Below, piece after piece: positions 1-5,369 of a stretch of 9,505 nucleotides of DNA (position 1 is the first letter of the stretch; every line of letters starts with the position of its first letter). Both the position numbers and the translations under genes were made by a program. The notes below the pieces were generated by a model that saw only the letters and a list, made by a program, of their open reading frames with translations, was not told where the DNA came from and ran no database searches. The stretch comes from Bacillota bacterium (GTDB lineage: Bacteria > Bacillota > Clostridia > Lachnospirales > Lachnospiraceae). The DNA lies in NCBI GenBank assembly GCA_022717655.1, contig JAIIAN010000115.1:1-9505 (forward strand), written 5' to 3'.

Positions 1-32
1 AAATGTCACAGCCTGCGCCTGTTTCCATTTAT
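1..32 (+). pseudogene. Upstream part of a gene split by the IS element
   Basis: In the frame with codons ending at base 32, this stretch reads openly (…APVSIY). If the IS element at 33-2661 is removed, the frame runs without a stop into the 32 codons at 2662-2757 and ends at TAG 2758-2760. An ATG lies at 3-5, but no ribosome site can be judged because the window begins there, so the gene probably extends further left. I do not recognise the protein. All three frames are open over these few codons, so the support comes from the join and not from this piece alone. Confidence 0.5.
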
Positions 33-51
33 CTATTATAGAGCAGAAAAA

Positions 52-73
52 CCCATCCGACGAGTCGGTTGGG
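52..73. repeat. Left-end subterminal hairpin of the IS
   Basis: CCCATCCGA (52-60) pairs with TCGGTTGGG (65-73) around loop CGAG. The 4+4 bp stem is broken by a T-T mismatch, the kind of irregularity by which TnpA of this family recognises its ends on single-stranded DNA. The bases just 5' of the foot are A-rich (AAAA, 48-51) and would serve as the left guide for the TTAT/TTTAT target. The tnpA stop codon lies only 9 bp to the right. Confidence 0.85.
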
Positions 74-82
74 GATGAATGC

Positions 83-532
83 TCATTTTTTCTTGTGATG
101 AACGTATTTCCGTTTTTGTTTTTCGATTCCTTGTTGTTGAATGTATTGTTCTAATACTTCCAAATTTGCACCGCCAGTTGTCGATAAGAAGTAACTGTCA
201 CTCCAAAAAGAATCTTTCCATAATTGATTGTGAATTTGTTCCCAGAAGCGTTTTCGGACTTCCTTTGAAAGCTGAGTCTTTAAATTACAGATAATAACAG
301 AAGGTGCAGCGGATGGCGGAAGTTCAAATAGGATATGGATGTGGTCTTCTTCACCATTAAATTCCAAAAGTTTTCCATGATAACGCTGTGAAATTAAGTA
401 ATCTGTGTGACTACGCATAAAAGCAAGGATTTCTGGTGTGATTACTTTTCTTCGATATTTAATGACGAAAACAGCGTGATAGGTCAGACAGCAGACGGAA
501 TGAGCATTTCTGGTATAAGTTTTGTTGTCCAT
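83..532 (-). CDS. tnpA: IS200/IS605 transposase TnpA (Y1 HUH single-strand transposase)
   Basis: The 149-residue protein has the normal length for this family, which cuts and rejoins single-stranded IS ends and acts as a dimer. The metal-binding HUH motif is H64-I65-H66 (DHIHILFE). The nucleophile tyrosine is Y130 in LEQYIQQQG, with glutamines Q132-Q134 beside it. The N-terminal CCLTYHAVFVIKYRR (residues 14-28) is the typical first strand of the fold. The ATG at 532-530 follows AAAGGAG (545-539) with a 6-nt gap. A TTGAAA-N17-TATAAT promoter lies upstream (618-590). No key residue is missing, so the gene looks active and could also move related elements that lack a transposase. The family call is secure; activity is inferred. 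Confidence 0.96.
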   Translation of the reverse strand: MDNKTYTRNAHSVCCLTYHAVFVIKYRRKVITPEILAFMRSHTDYLISQRYHGKLLEFNGEEDHIHILFELPPSAAPSVIICNLKTQLSKEVRKRFWEQIHNQLWKDSFWSDSYFLSTTGGANLEVLEQYIQQQGIEKQKRKYVHHKKK

Positions 533-562
533 AAATTTCTCCTTTCTTTAAAATAACCGATG

Positions 563-591
563 TTGTAAAATGGCTTGATTTGTGCTATAAT
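563..591 (+). promoter_or_regulatory. tnpB promoter
   Basis: TTGTAA (563-568), a 17-nt spacer and TATAAT (586-591), with TG at 583-584 giving an extended -10. Transcription would start near 598, leaving a leader of about 70 nt before tnpB. The -10 box shares two bases with the -10 of the opposing tnpA promoter. Confidence 0.65.
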
Positions 592-618
592 TATACTATA
601 AATAAAGGATTATTTCAA
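590..618 (-). promoter_or_regulatory. tnpA promoter
   Basis: Read on the minus strand, TTGAAA (618-613), a 17-nt spacer and a perfect TATAAT (595-590). Transcription would start near 583, about 50 nt before the tnpA ATG. It overlaps the tnpB -10, so polymerase could occupy only one of the two promoters at a time. Confidence 0.6.
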
Positions 619-668
619 TTGTTGTTATATTTTAACCGACAAACCGTTTTGAGAAAAGGAGTGTTTTC

Positions 669-2381
669 ATGCAGTTAACCAGAACAATAAATGCAGATAA
701 GCGGTATTATCTGGATGAGGATGAAATCCAGAACGTAGAGTCTCTGATTCAGACAATGGAACGATTCAATAATATCAAAATCCAGCTCTATAACTGCTTG
801 TATGACAAATCCTTTTTAAAAAGAGGTCCGTTATTAGAAGAAACGTACAGTTCCTGGCTGAAAAGGAACTATGGAACAACGGACTATTATAATTGTGCCA
901 TCTATACTTATGCTTCTTCTGTTCTTTCTTCTCAAAAGGAATTGAATCGATTGTATCAGAGAACAAAAGAAAAAGACATTGAGGCACGGAATCAAAAGAT
1001 AAAACGAACACAGGAAGAATTGGAAAAGAAGCAGGGAATCAAAGATTCTCTGCGGACTTATTTTAAAAGCGGAGTCTGGGAACGCCCTTATCCAAAGTGT
1101 AGAATTAGAATGGAACGAAACCAGATTTTTCTTCCAAATGGAACATACTTTCCAGCCGAAGAATATGAAAGAAAAATAGAACGTTCCATTCGTCGATTGA
1201 AAACAAGAATTGCATTACTGGAATCTTCTAAGAAAAGAGCCATTCAAAGGCTGGAATGGTTAAAAAAGTTTCCGCCGAAGAGAATTGTATTTGGTGGAAG
1301 AAAACAATATCAAAAGAAAGACAATCCAGAAGTGAATCGTGAACAGTGGAAACAGGAATTCTTTGAATCCCGCCATGCTTCAATGAGCCTTCCGGGACGT
1401 CATACTTCAAAAAACTGTAACTTTCTGGTCAGAAAAGAAGAAAAAAATTTGATTGTAAAATGTATGGATGGAAAAGAAACGGTATTCAAACAGTTCCATC
1501 TTGCAAGGCAACAGGAACTTTGGGAAGAAATGCTTCAGGCAAAAAAACAGGAGAGAAAAGCGATTTGTTATAATTTTCAGTTGAAACGAGAGAAAACTGG
1601 TCGAAGATATCTGATTGTATCGGTGACGCTTTTACTGGAAAATAAATATTGCAATGAATCTTTTGAAAAAGGCTGTGTTTCGATTGATTTGAATTATGAC
1701 CATGTAGCAGTTTCAGAATTAGATGAAAAAGGAAACCGTCTGGGTGGAACAGTGCTTCGATTTTCTCCAGAATTGAAAACAAAAGGACAGATTTCAGAAG
1801 AAATCGGAAGAGTCATGGCAAAGGTAGGACGTTATTGCGCCGAACGGAAGAAACCGCTTATTATGGAAGATTTGGATACCACTCTTGCAAAACACGGAAT
1901 GAAGTATGGATGTAAGAAAAAGAATCGACATGCTTCTCTGTTTGCTTACCGAAAAATGACGACCTGTTTGGAAAATCAAGCCTATAAACAAAGTTTTGGA
2001 ATCTATAAAATGAATCCGGCTTATACCAGCCAAATGGGGAAGTTTTTGTATTTAAGACCATTCGGACTTTCCATTCATGAAGCAGCATCGTATACGATTG
2101 GATTAAAAGGAATGGGAATTCGGGAAAAACTGTTACCGGATGAGCGGTTACTTGTGTTATTACCAGAAAAGACAAAAGAAAAACTGAAAAATGGAACCGA
2201 TATTGTGAGTATCATTCCAGCATGGAAACATTTAACAAAAGCATTTCGTGGAGTTTCGCCCCATAGTTTTTACCGGGAACTGCCGTATGAAGTCTTAGAA
2301 GAAAGAAAAAAAGGAACATTAAAAAGTATTGCATCGGAAATGAAAAAGTGGACGCAAAACAATCGATATGAGTATGCATAA
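669..2381 (+). CDS. tnpB: TnpB-type RuvC-fold protein of IS605, long form without zinc ribbon
   Basis: TnpB proteins are RNA-guided nucleases that use an RNA made from the IS right end and are ancestral to Cas12. This one has 570 residues, against about 400 for standard members. RuvC-I is at residues 336-342 (CVSIDLN, D340) and RuvC-II at 397-403 (LIMEDLD, E400). NPAYTSQ (449-455) matches the segment just before the usual zinc ribbon, but no CxxC pairs follow; the text runs straight into GLSIHEAASYTIG (466-478), the place of RuvC-III. No aspartate occurs between D403 and D491, so the third catalytic residue is absent or supplied elsewhere. The N-terminal 330 residues are basic with likely coiled coils around 90-122 and 165-200. 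The start is set by AGGAG (657-661), 7 nt before ATG. It may be a nuclease with a rearranged site or a binding-only derivative. As I recall, a 'TnpB-related' subgroup lacking the zinc ribbon is common in Firmicutes. Confidence 0.9.
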   Translation: MQLTRTINADKRYYLDEDEIQNVESLIQTMERFNNIKIQLYNCLYDKSFLKRGPLLEETYSSWLKRNYGTTDYYNCAIYTYASSVLSSQKELNRLYQRTKEKDIEARNQKIKRTQEELEKKQGIKDSLRTYFKSGVWERPYPKCRIRMERNQIFLPNGTYFPAEEYERKIERSIRRLKTRIALLESSKKRAIQRLEWLKKFPPKRIVFGGRKQYQKKDNPEVNREQWKQEFFESRHASMSLPGRHTSKNCNFLVRKEEKNLIVKCMDGKETVFKQFHLARQQELWEEMLQAKKQERKAICYNFQLKREKTGRRYLIVSVTLLLENKYCNESFEKGCVSIDLNYDHVAVSELDEKGNRLGGTVLRFSPELKTKGQISEEIGRVMAKVGRYCAERKKPLIMEDLDTTLAKHGMKYGCKKKNRHASLFAYRKMTTCLENQAYKQSFGIYKMNPAYTSQMGKFLYLRPFGLSIHEAASYTIGLKGMGIREKLLPDERLLVLLPEKTKEKLKNGTDIVSIIPAWKHLTKAFRGVSPHSFYRELPYEVLEERKKGTLKSIASEMKKWTQNNRYEYA

Positions 2382-2661
2382 AAGAAGATAGAAAAAAAGA
2401 AAAAGCGAAATACAAAAATATAGAAAAAATATAGAAATAGAAGAAATACTCGGATATTCTTACCAGTTACTTTGTACCAGTCAGTTGAATGAGTGGACAG
2501 GGAGCTGGATGGACGGGAATATCTGACTTACGCCAACATACAAAGACATTCCTGAAAAAGGGTTTGTTCTCTGTTGGAACACCCATGAGCTGAACGAGTG
2601 GGTATCGGGCGCAAGCCCGTAGGAATCCCCATCCGACGTGGAGTCGGTTGGGGTAGTTCAA
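2382..2661 (+). ncRNA. Probable omega/reRNA region (TnpB guide scaffold) ending at the IS right end
   Basis: In this family the TnpB guide RNA comes from the tnpB 3' end to the right end of the IS, with the guide taken from the flanking DNA. This non-coding stretch changes at about 2455 from A-rich to a structured, more GC-rich sequence. Visible pairings: CCAACA (2533-2538) with TGTTGG (2572-2577), extended inside by ACAAA (2540-2544) with TTTGT (2563-2567); ACCCA (2581-2585) with TGGGT (2599-2603); CGGGC-GCAA-GCCCG (2606-2619), a GNRA-loop hairpin; and the end hairpin 2627-2653. GGAAT (2516-2520) can pair with ATTCC (2548-2552), crossing the second stem as a pseudoknot. The 5' end is unknown and may lie inside tnpB. 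The guide would begin at 2662. Confidence 0.65.
2627..2653. repeat. Right-end subterminal hairpin of the IS
   Basis: CCCCATCCGAC (2627-2637) pairs with GTCGGTTGGGG (2643-2653) around a 5-nt loop, with one T-T mismatch (2632/2648). It matches the left-end hairpin almost base for base apart from the loop. GAAT (2623-2626) sits at its 5' foot and TCAA (2658-2661) 8 nt beyond, fitting the guide/cleavage-site arrangement of IS608-like ends. Confidence 0.85.
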
Positions 2662-2760
2662 GTGTGTCTGAACCAGGGTGAAGCATATGCACCGGAAGAA
2701 ATAAGGAGAAAGTCTGTCTGCATGAATGAAGATATCGGAGAAATTCTGAAGGAACTGTAG
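2662..2760 (+). pseudogene. 3' end of the gene interrupted by the IS (unrecognised product)
   Basis: Thirty-two open codons start exactly at the inferred IS right boundary (VCLNQGE…, ending …GEILKEL) and stop at TAG 2758-2760. Both other frames hit a stop within seven codons of 2662, so this is the only readable frame. It is in phase with 1-32 when the IS is removed. Composition is ordinary for a soluble protein C-terminus (charged, ending in an amphipathic stretch). I cannot assign a family. The terminator at 2872-2906 would end its transcript. Confidence 0.5.
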
Positions 2761-2871
2761 ACTTGACAGACAGATTCGATCGAAGTATTAGAATAAAATT
2801 GTATAATAACGGTAATAGAAAAAAGTAATTAAAATATAATAATTGGTTTTCGAGTAGCACAATTATATTAG

Positions 2872-2906
2872 AAACACTGACTTTTAACGGTTGGTGTTTC
2901 TTTTTT
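2872..2906 (+). terminator. Intrinsic terminator after the interrupted gene
   Basis: AAACACTGAC (2872-2881) pairs with GTTGGTGTTT (2890-2899) as a 10-bp stem with two G-T pairs and an 8-nt loop, followed by C and six T (2901-2906). On the plus strand it would stop transcripts of the interrupted gene, and any tnpB or omega-RNA read-through, before the AbiE operon. Confidence 0.7.
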
Positions 2907-3013
2907 GCACTTTTTGAGATCATCTGACATTTTCTGCTTTCCCACGTGTGATTACCGGAAAAATAAATTTTTCTAATTATATAAAGTGTTGCGACTATCT
3001 TTGATGTCTGTAC

Positions 3014-3128
3014 GAGGGTATGGGGAATCGGAATCTCCATCAAGAGACTTACCCGGAGGTATGCCGTAGCCATAAAATGGCGATACGGTAATACCTGAGT
3101 GGATCTTGCTCTGTATCTACGAACCCTC
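3014..3128 (+). ncRNA. Candidate structured RNA of unknown class
   Basis: This part of the 510-bp gene-free stretch 2761-3270 folds as a branched structure. The closing stem is GAGGGT (3014-3019) with ACCCTC (3123-3128). Inside are hairpin GGGGA/TCTCC (3022-3026 with 3034-3038), stem CAAGA/TCTTG (3041-3045 with 3104-3108), and a long hairpin of three 5-bp blocks (3058-3062 with 3091-3095, 3064-3068 with 3084-3088, 3069-3073 with 3077-3081). CCCTC (3124-3128) could instead pair with GAGGG (3147-3151), giving two exclusive states. It matches none of the riboswitch consensus sequences I can recall. A weak TATAAA at 2980-2985 lacks a good -35. The strand is uncertain, since hairpins read on both. 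Confidence 0.35.
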
Positions 3129-3208
3129 TTACATATACAAAAGATGGAGGGGTAAAATACAGGGTGTGAGAGAAAAGATTTTTAGAAAATTCAAAATAAC
3201 TTAAAAAC

Positions 3209-3237
3209 TTGACTTTTAACATTACCTAGGTTAAAAT
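3209..3237 (+). promoter_or_regulatory. AbiE operon promoter with built-in inverted-repeat operator
   Basis: TTGACT (3209-3214), a 17-nt spacer and TAAAAT (3232-3237). TTTTAAC (3214-3220) and GTTAAAA (3230-3236) form a perfect 7-bp inverted repeat between and over the boxes, and a further GTTAAAA is at 3250-3256, 20 bp on. A protein bound there would block polymerase. AbiE antitoxins are known to repress their own operon through inverted repeats, so the regulator encoded directly downstream is the likely ligand. Confidence 0.7.
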
Positions 3238-3270
3238 CAAAGAAATTAAGTTAAAAGGAGAATGAGAAAT

Positions 3271-4203
3271 ATGCTTACAAGTGTATTCGGGATTTCTATA
3301 AAATATGAAGCATGGAATCAACAGGATTCTTTGCCTGTTTATATTGCAGGAAGTTATGATTTTCACACAGCATATATTGGAAACAGACGCTGTATAATGC
3401 TTGCTCCAACAGAAGAACTTGCCACACTTCCGGCATTGAAAAAACAAATTGTAAAAATACAGCAGATTGATAATGTACCAGTCGTATTTGAACTTGTGTC
3501 GGTATCAAATTATCGAAGAAAAAGTCTTATAGAAAATAATATACCGTTTATTACTGATAAGCAGGTCTTTCTTCCTTTCATTGGAACAATGCTTTCTGAT
3601 GAAAAAGACCCCCAAAAGCTGACAGGTAAGTTTGTTTACTCCACGCAGCAGTTGTTTTTATTTTATCTGTACAGTAAGAAAAAACGATTGTATATTTCAG
3701 AAGCCGGAAAAGTACTTCCATTTACAGCAATGACCTTGACCAGAGCAGTAAAGCAGTTGGAAGCGACGAATTTATTTCTTGTAGCAAAAGACGGTGTCAA
3801 TAAGTTTATTGAGTCAAAATATAAGCGAGATGAATTATTTGAAAAAGCGAAAGTATATTTGACGACTCCTGTTCGAAAAACAGGATATATAGATAAGACA
3901 CAAGTTACAGAAAATATGGTCTTTGCAGGGGAAACGGCACTTTCTGAAAAAACAATGCTAAATCCAAGTCGAGTTGTTACCTATGCAATTAGTGAGAAAG
4001 ATTATGATAAAACCTTGCTGATTAATGAATTGATAGACCCGAATAAACAGGTAAGACTTGAATTATGGGCATACAACCCGAAACAATTTTCAGAGGATAA
4101 CAGTGCTGATGATATTTCCATTGTTTTGTCTTTTACAGATACAAATGACGAGAGAATTGAAGAAGCTGTAGATGAATTGCAGGAAAGAAGGTTGAAAGAG
4201 TAA
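3271..4203 (+). CDS. AbiEi-like antitoxin/repressor with central MarR-type winged helix
   Basis: The role inferred from context is antitoxin and autorepressor of the nucleotidyltransferase it overlaps. The 310-residue protein has three parts. Residues about 1-105 form a mixed alpha/beta domain ending FLPFIG. Residues about 123-185 form a winged helix: YSTQQLFLFYLY, then the recognition-helix-like TAMTLTRAVKQLEA (152-165). A C-terminal domain follows, with LELWAYNP and SFTDTNDERIEEAVDELQE. Regulators of this shape are, as I recall, regular partners of AbiEii genes in Clostridia. The layout differs from classical AbiEi, whose winged helix is N-terminal. The in-frame ATG at 3262 is only 1 nt from the GGAG at 3257-3260; the ATG at 3271 has a 10-nt gap and is preferred. 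Stop TAA overlaps the next ATG (TAATG). The partner role is firmer than the biochemical role. Confidence 0.75.
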   Translation: MLTSVFGISIKYEAWNQQDSLPVYIAGSYDFHTAYIGNRRCIMLAPTEELATLPALKKQIVKIQQIDNVPVVFELVSVSNYRRKSLIENNIPFITDKQVFLPFIGTMLSDEKDPQKLTGKFVYSTQQLFLFYLYSKKKRLYISEAGKVLPFTAMTLTRAVKQLEATNLFLVAKDGVNKFIESKYKRDELFEKAKVYLTTPVRKTGYIDKTQVTENMVFAGETALSEKTMLNPSRVVTYAISEKDYDKTLLINELIDPNKQVRLELWAYNPKQFSEDNSADDISIVLSFTDTNDERIEEAVDELQERRLKE

Positions 4204-4970
4204 TGGTTAATGGATTTACAAAATTTAAGGAAAGATTTCAGGGTTTTGAAAATCAATATGTCATCATCGGTGGGACAGCGTGTGATTTGATTATGGAAAA
4301 CGAAGAATTACCGTTTCGTGCTACAAAAGATGTAGATATCGTACTGATTGTTGAATCCATAACAGCGGAGTTCGGCAGGCGGTTTTGGGAGTATGTCAAA
4401 GAAGCAGGATATGAGCATTTGAATAAAAGCACTGGAAATGCACAGTTTTATCGTTTCACATCTCCGAAAAGTAAAGAATATCCATATATGATAGAGATAT
4501 TTTCTAGAAATCCGGATTTTATTATATTAGAAGATGATGCAGTTCTCACACCGCTTCCGATAGATGATGAAATATCCAGCTTGTCGGCAATCCTTTTAAA
4601 TGAAGCGTATTATGAATTGCTAAAAACCGGACAAAAGATGGTTGATGGCATTCCGGTATTAAGCCCGACTTGCCTGATACCATTTAAGGCGAAAGCGTGG
4701 CTGGATTTAAAGGAACGCAAGCTAAATGGAGAGCAGATTGACAGCAAAAATATAAAGAAACATAAAAATGATGTGTTCCGATTAGCACAGTTAATCACAG
4801 CCAATACAAGGCAAGTTCTCAGTCCGGAAATAGCAGAGGATATGAAAAAATTCTTATTTGAAATAGTTGATGAAACGGTGGATTTAAAATCCTTAGGTAT
4901 TAGAGGAACAGATAAACAAAAAATGACAGATATGTTGTACCAGTGTTATGGGTTGAAGGATAATACGTAG
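4203..4970 (+). CDS. AbiEii/AbiGii-type nucleotidyltransferase (type IV toxin candidate)
   Basis: Proteins of this DUF1814-type family have a nucleotidyltransferase fold and act as the toxin in AbiE phage-defence pairs; some members modify tRNA. The 255-residue protein shows G23-G24-T25-A26 followed by R39-A-T-K-D43-V-D45, the GG…DxD core, then a probable third carboxylate E98 in YMIEIFS. Later family features are the lysines in PFKAKAWLDL (K162, K164) and KHKNDVFRL (K188, D190). All expected core residues are present, so it looks intact. Its ATG shares one base with the upstream stop, implying translational coupling and toxin made only with its partner. The target and any phage range cannot be read from the sequence. 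Confidence 0.85.
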   Translation: MVNGFTKFKERFQGFENQYVIIGGTACDLIMENEELPFRATKDVDIVLIVESITAEFGRRFWEYVKEAGYEHLNKSTGNAQFYRFTSPKSKEYPYMIEIFSRNPDFIILEDDAVLTPLPIDDEISSLSAILLNEAYYELLKTGQKMVDGIPVLSPTCLIPFKAKAWLDLKERKLNGEQIDSKNIKKHKNDVFRLAQLITANTRQVLSPEIAEDMKKFLFEIVDETVDLKSLGIRGTDKQKMTDMLYQCYGLKDNT

Positions 4971-4975
4971 TAAAA

Positions 4976-5161
4976 GTGTTCTTAAAGATTTTGAAATCAG
5001 TGAATCCAAAATCTATGCGGCTGTTATTCCCGATTGATAAGCTCAGTATGCTGGTGACGATTGCTTTTTCATGGATTGTATTTCACGAAAGGCTGACAAA
5101 GAAAGCGGCAGTCGGCGTTTTGTTTATTACAGCGGGAACGGTTTTACTGGCGATTATTTAA
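4976..5161 (+). pseudogene. 3' remnant of an EamA/DMT-family transporter, frameshifted
   Basis: EamA transporters are inner-membrane proteins with ten helices. Only the last portion is here: PIDKLSMLVTIAFSWIVF, then HERLTKKAAVGVLFITAG, typical of the final helices and their loop, ending normally at 5161. Just before PIDKLS, the sequence reads better one frame over (SKIYAAVIP, to 5031) than in the downstream frame, and one surplus base at 5029-5032 would explain this. The remnant starts directly after the abiEii-like stop codon with no ribosome site, so the front of the gene was probably lost when the AbiE module arrived. It is unlikely to make a working protein. Confidence 0.7.
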
Positions 5162-5301
5162 AAAGCGTTTAGGAATTATTAGGGGCTTATTTTTCTTGAA
5201 CCTAAGCTTCAGAATAAGTAGAAATTTACAATGAGCTGAGATTTAGAATAAGCAGACACAATTGTGCAGAAAGACAGCTAAAAGTAAGAAAAAATAAAGC
5301 A

Positions 5302-5360
5302 AATACAAATAGAACCTGCTCAGGTATGTATTTACTTGAGCAGGTTCTATTTGTATTTTA
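5302..5360. terminator. Bidirectional intrinsic terminator, 22-bp perfect stem
   Basis: The arm 5302-5323 is the exact reverse complement of 5338-5359, with a 14-nt loop. On the minus strand a T-rich tract follows (the A-run at 5291-5300), ending the sugar operon right after its last gene. On the plus strand the stem ends in TATTTT, which could end AbiE operon transcripts. The stretch 5162-5301 before it holds no gene I can support. Confidence 0.85.
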
Positions 5361-5369
5361 AAAAGTTTC

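Larger units (their letters stand above)
33..2661. mobile_element. IS200/IS605-family insertion sequence (IS605-type, tnpA and tnpB divergent), apparently complete
   Basis: The element has a Y1 transposase gene on the minus strand, a tnpB on the plus strand, and related imperfect hairpins at both ends (52-73 and 2627-2653), each with one T-T mismatch in the stem. The left boundary is placed after TTTAT (28-32), 19 nt before the left hairpin. The right boundary is placed after TTCAA (2657-2661), 8 nt past the right hairpin. The base quartet just 5' of the right hairpin is GAAT and the end carries TCAA, the same guide/cleavage pair as I recall for IS608. As expected for the family there are no terminal inverted repeats and no target duplication; transposition would proceed through single-stranded circles. 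A second TTAT at 36-39 is a less likely left boundary, because its 12-nt linker is short and the joined reading is less protein-like. Confidence 0.85.

Noticed and set aside
1861..2175. Minus-strand open frames inside tnpB
   Set aside because: They are antisense shadows of a clearly coding gene with family motifs on the plus strand.
2763..2791. Promoter TTGACA-N17-TATTAG on the plus strand
   Set aside because: The -35 is perfect but the -10 is poor, and it would drive only about 110 nt up to the terminator at 2872-2906. A small RNA is possible but not supported by clear structure.
3004..3069. 21-codon ORF from ATG 3004, and a further open stretch to about 3200
   Set aside because: No ribosome site, stops between the pieces, and overlap with the strong RNA-like pairing; coding is unlikely.
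2528..3073. 181-codon open frame on the minus strand
   Set aside because: It runs through the IS right end, the terminator and the interrupted gene remnant, has no ribosome site and a low-complexity sequence; it is a chance frame.
3058..3095. Resemblance of the long hairpin to group II intron domain V
   Set aside because: There is a 2-nt bulge on the 3' side and a GCCGTA/TACGGT stem, but the AGC triad reads TGC, the loop is not GNRA, and no domain VI or intron-encoded protein is nearby.
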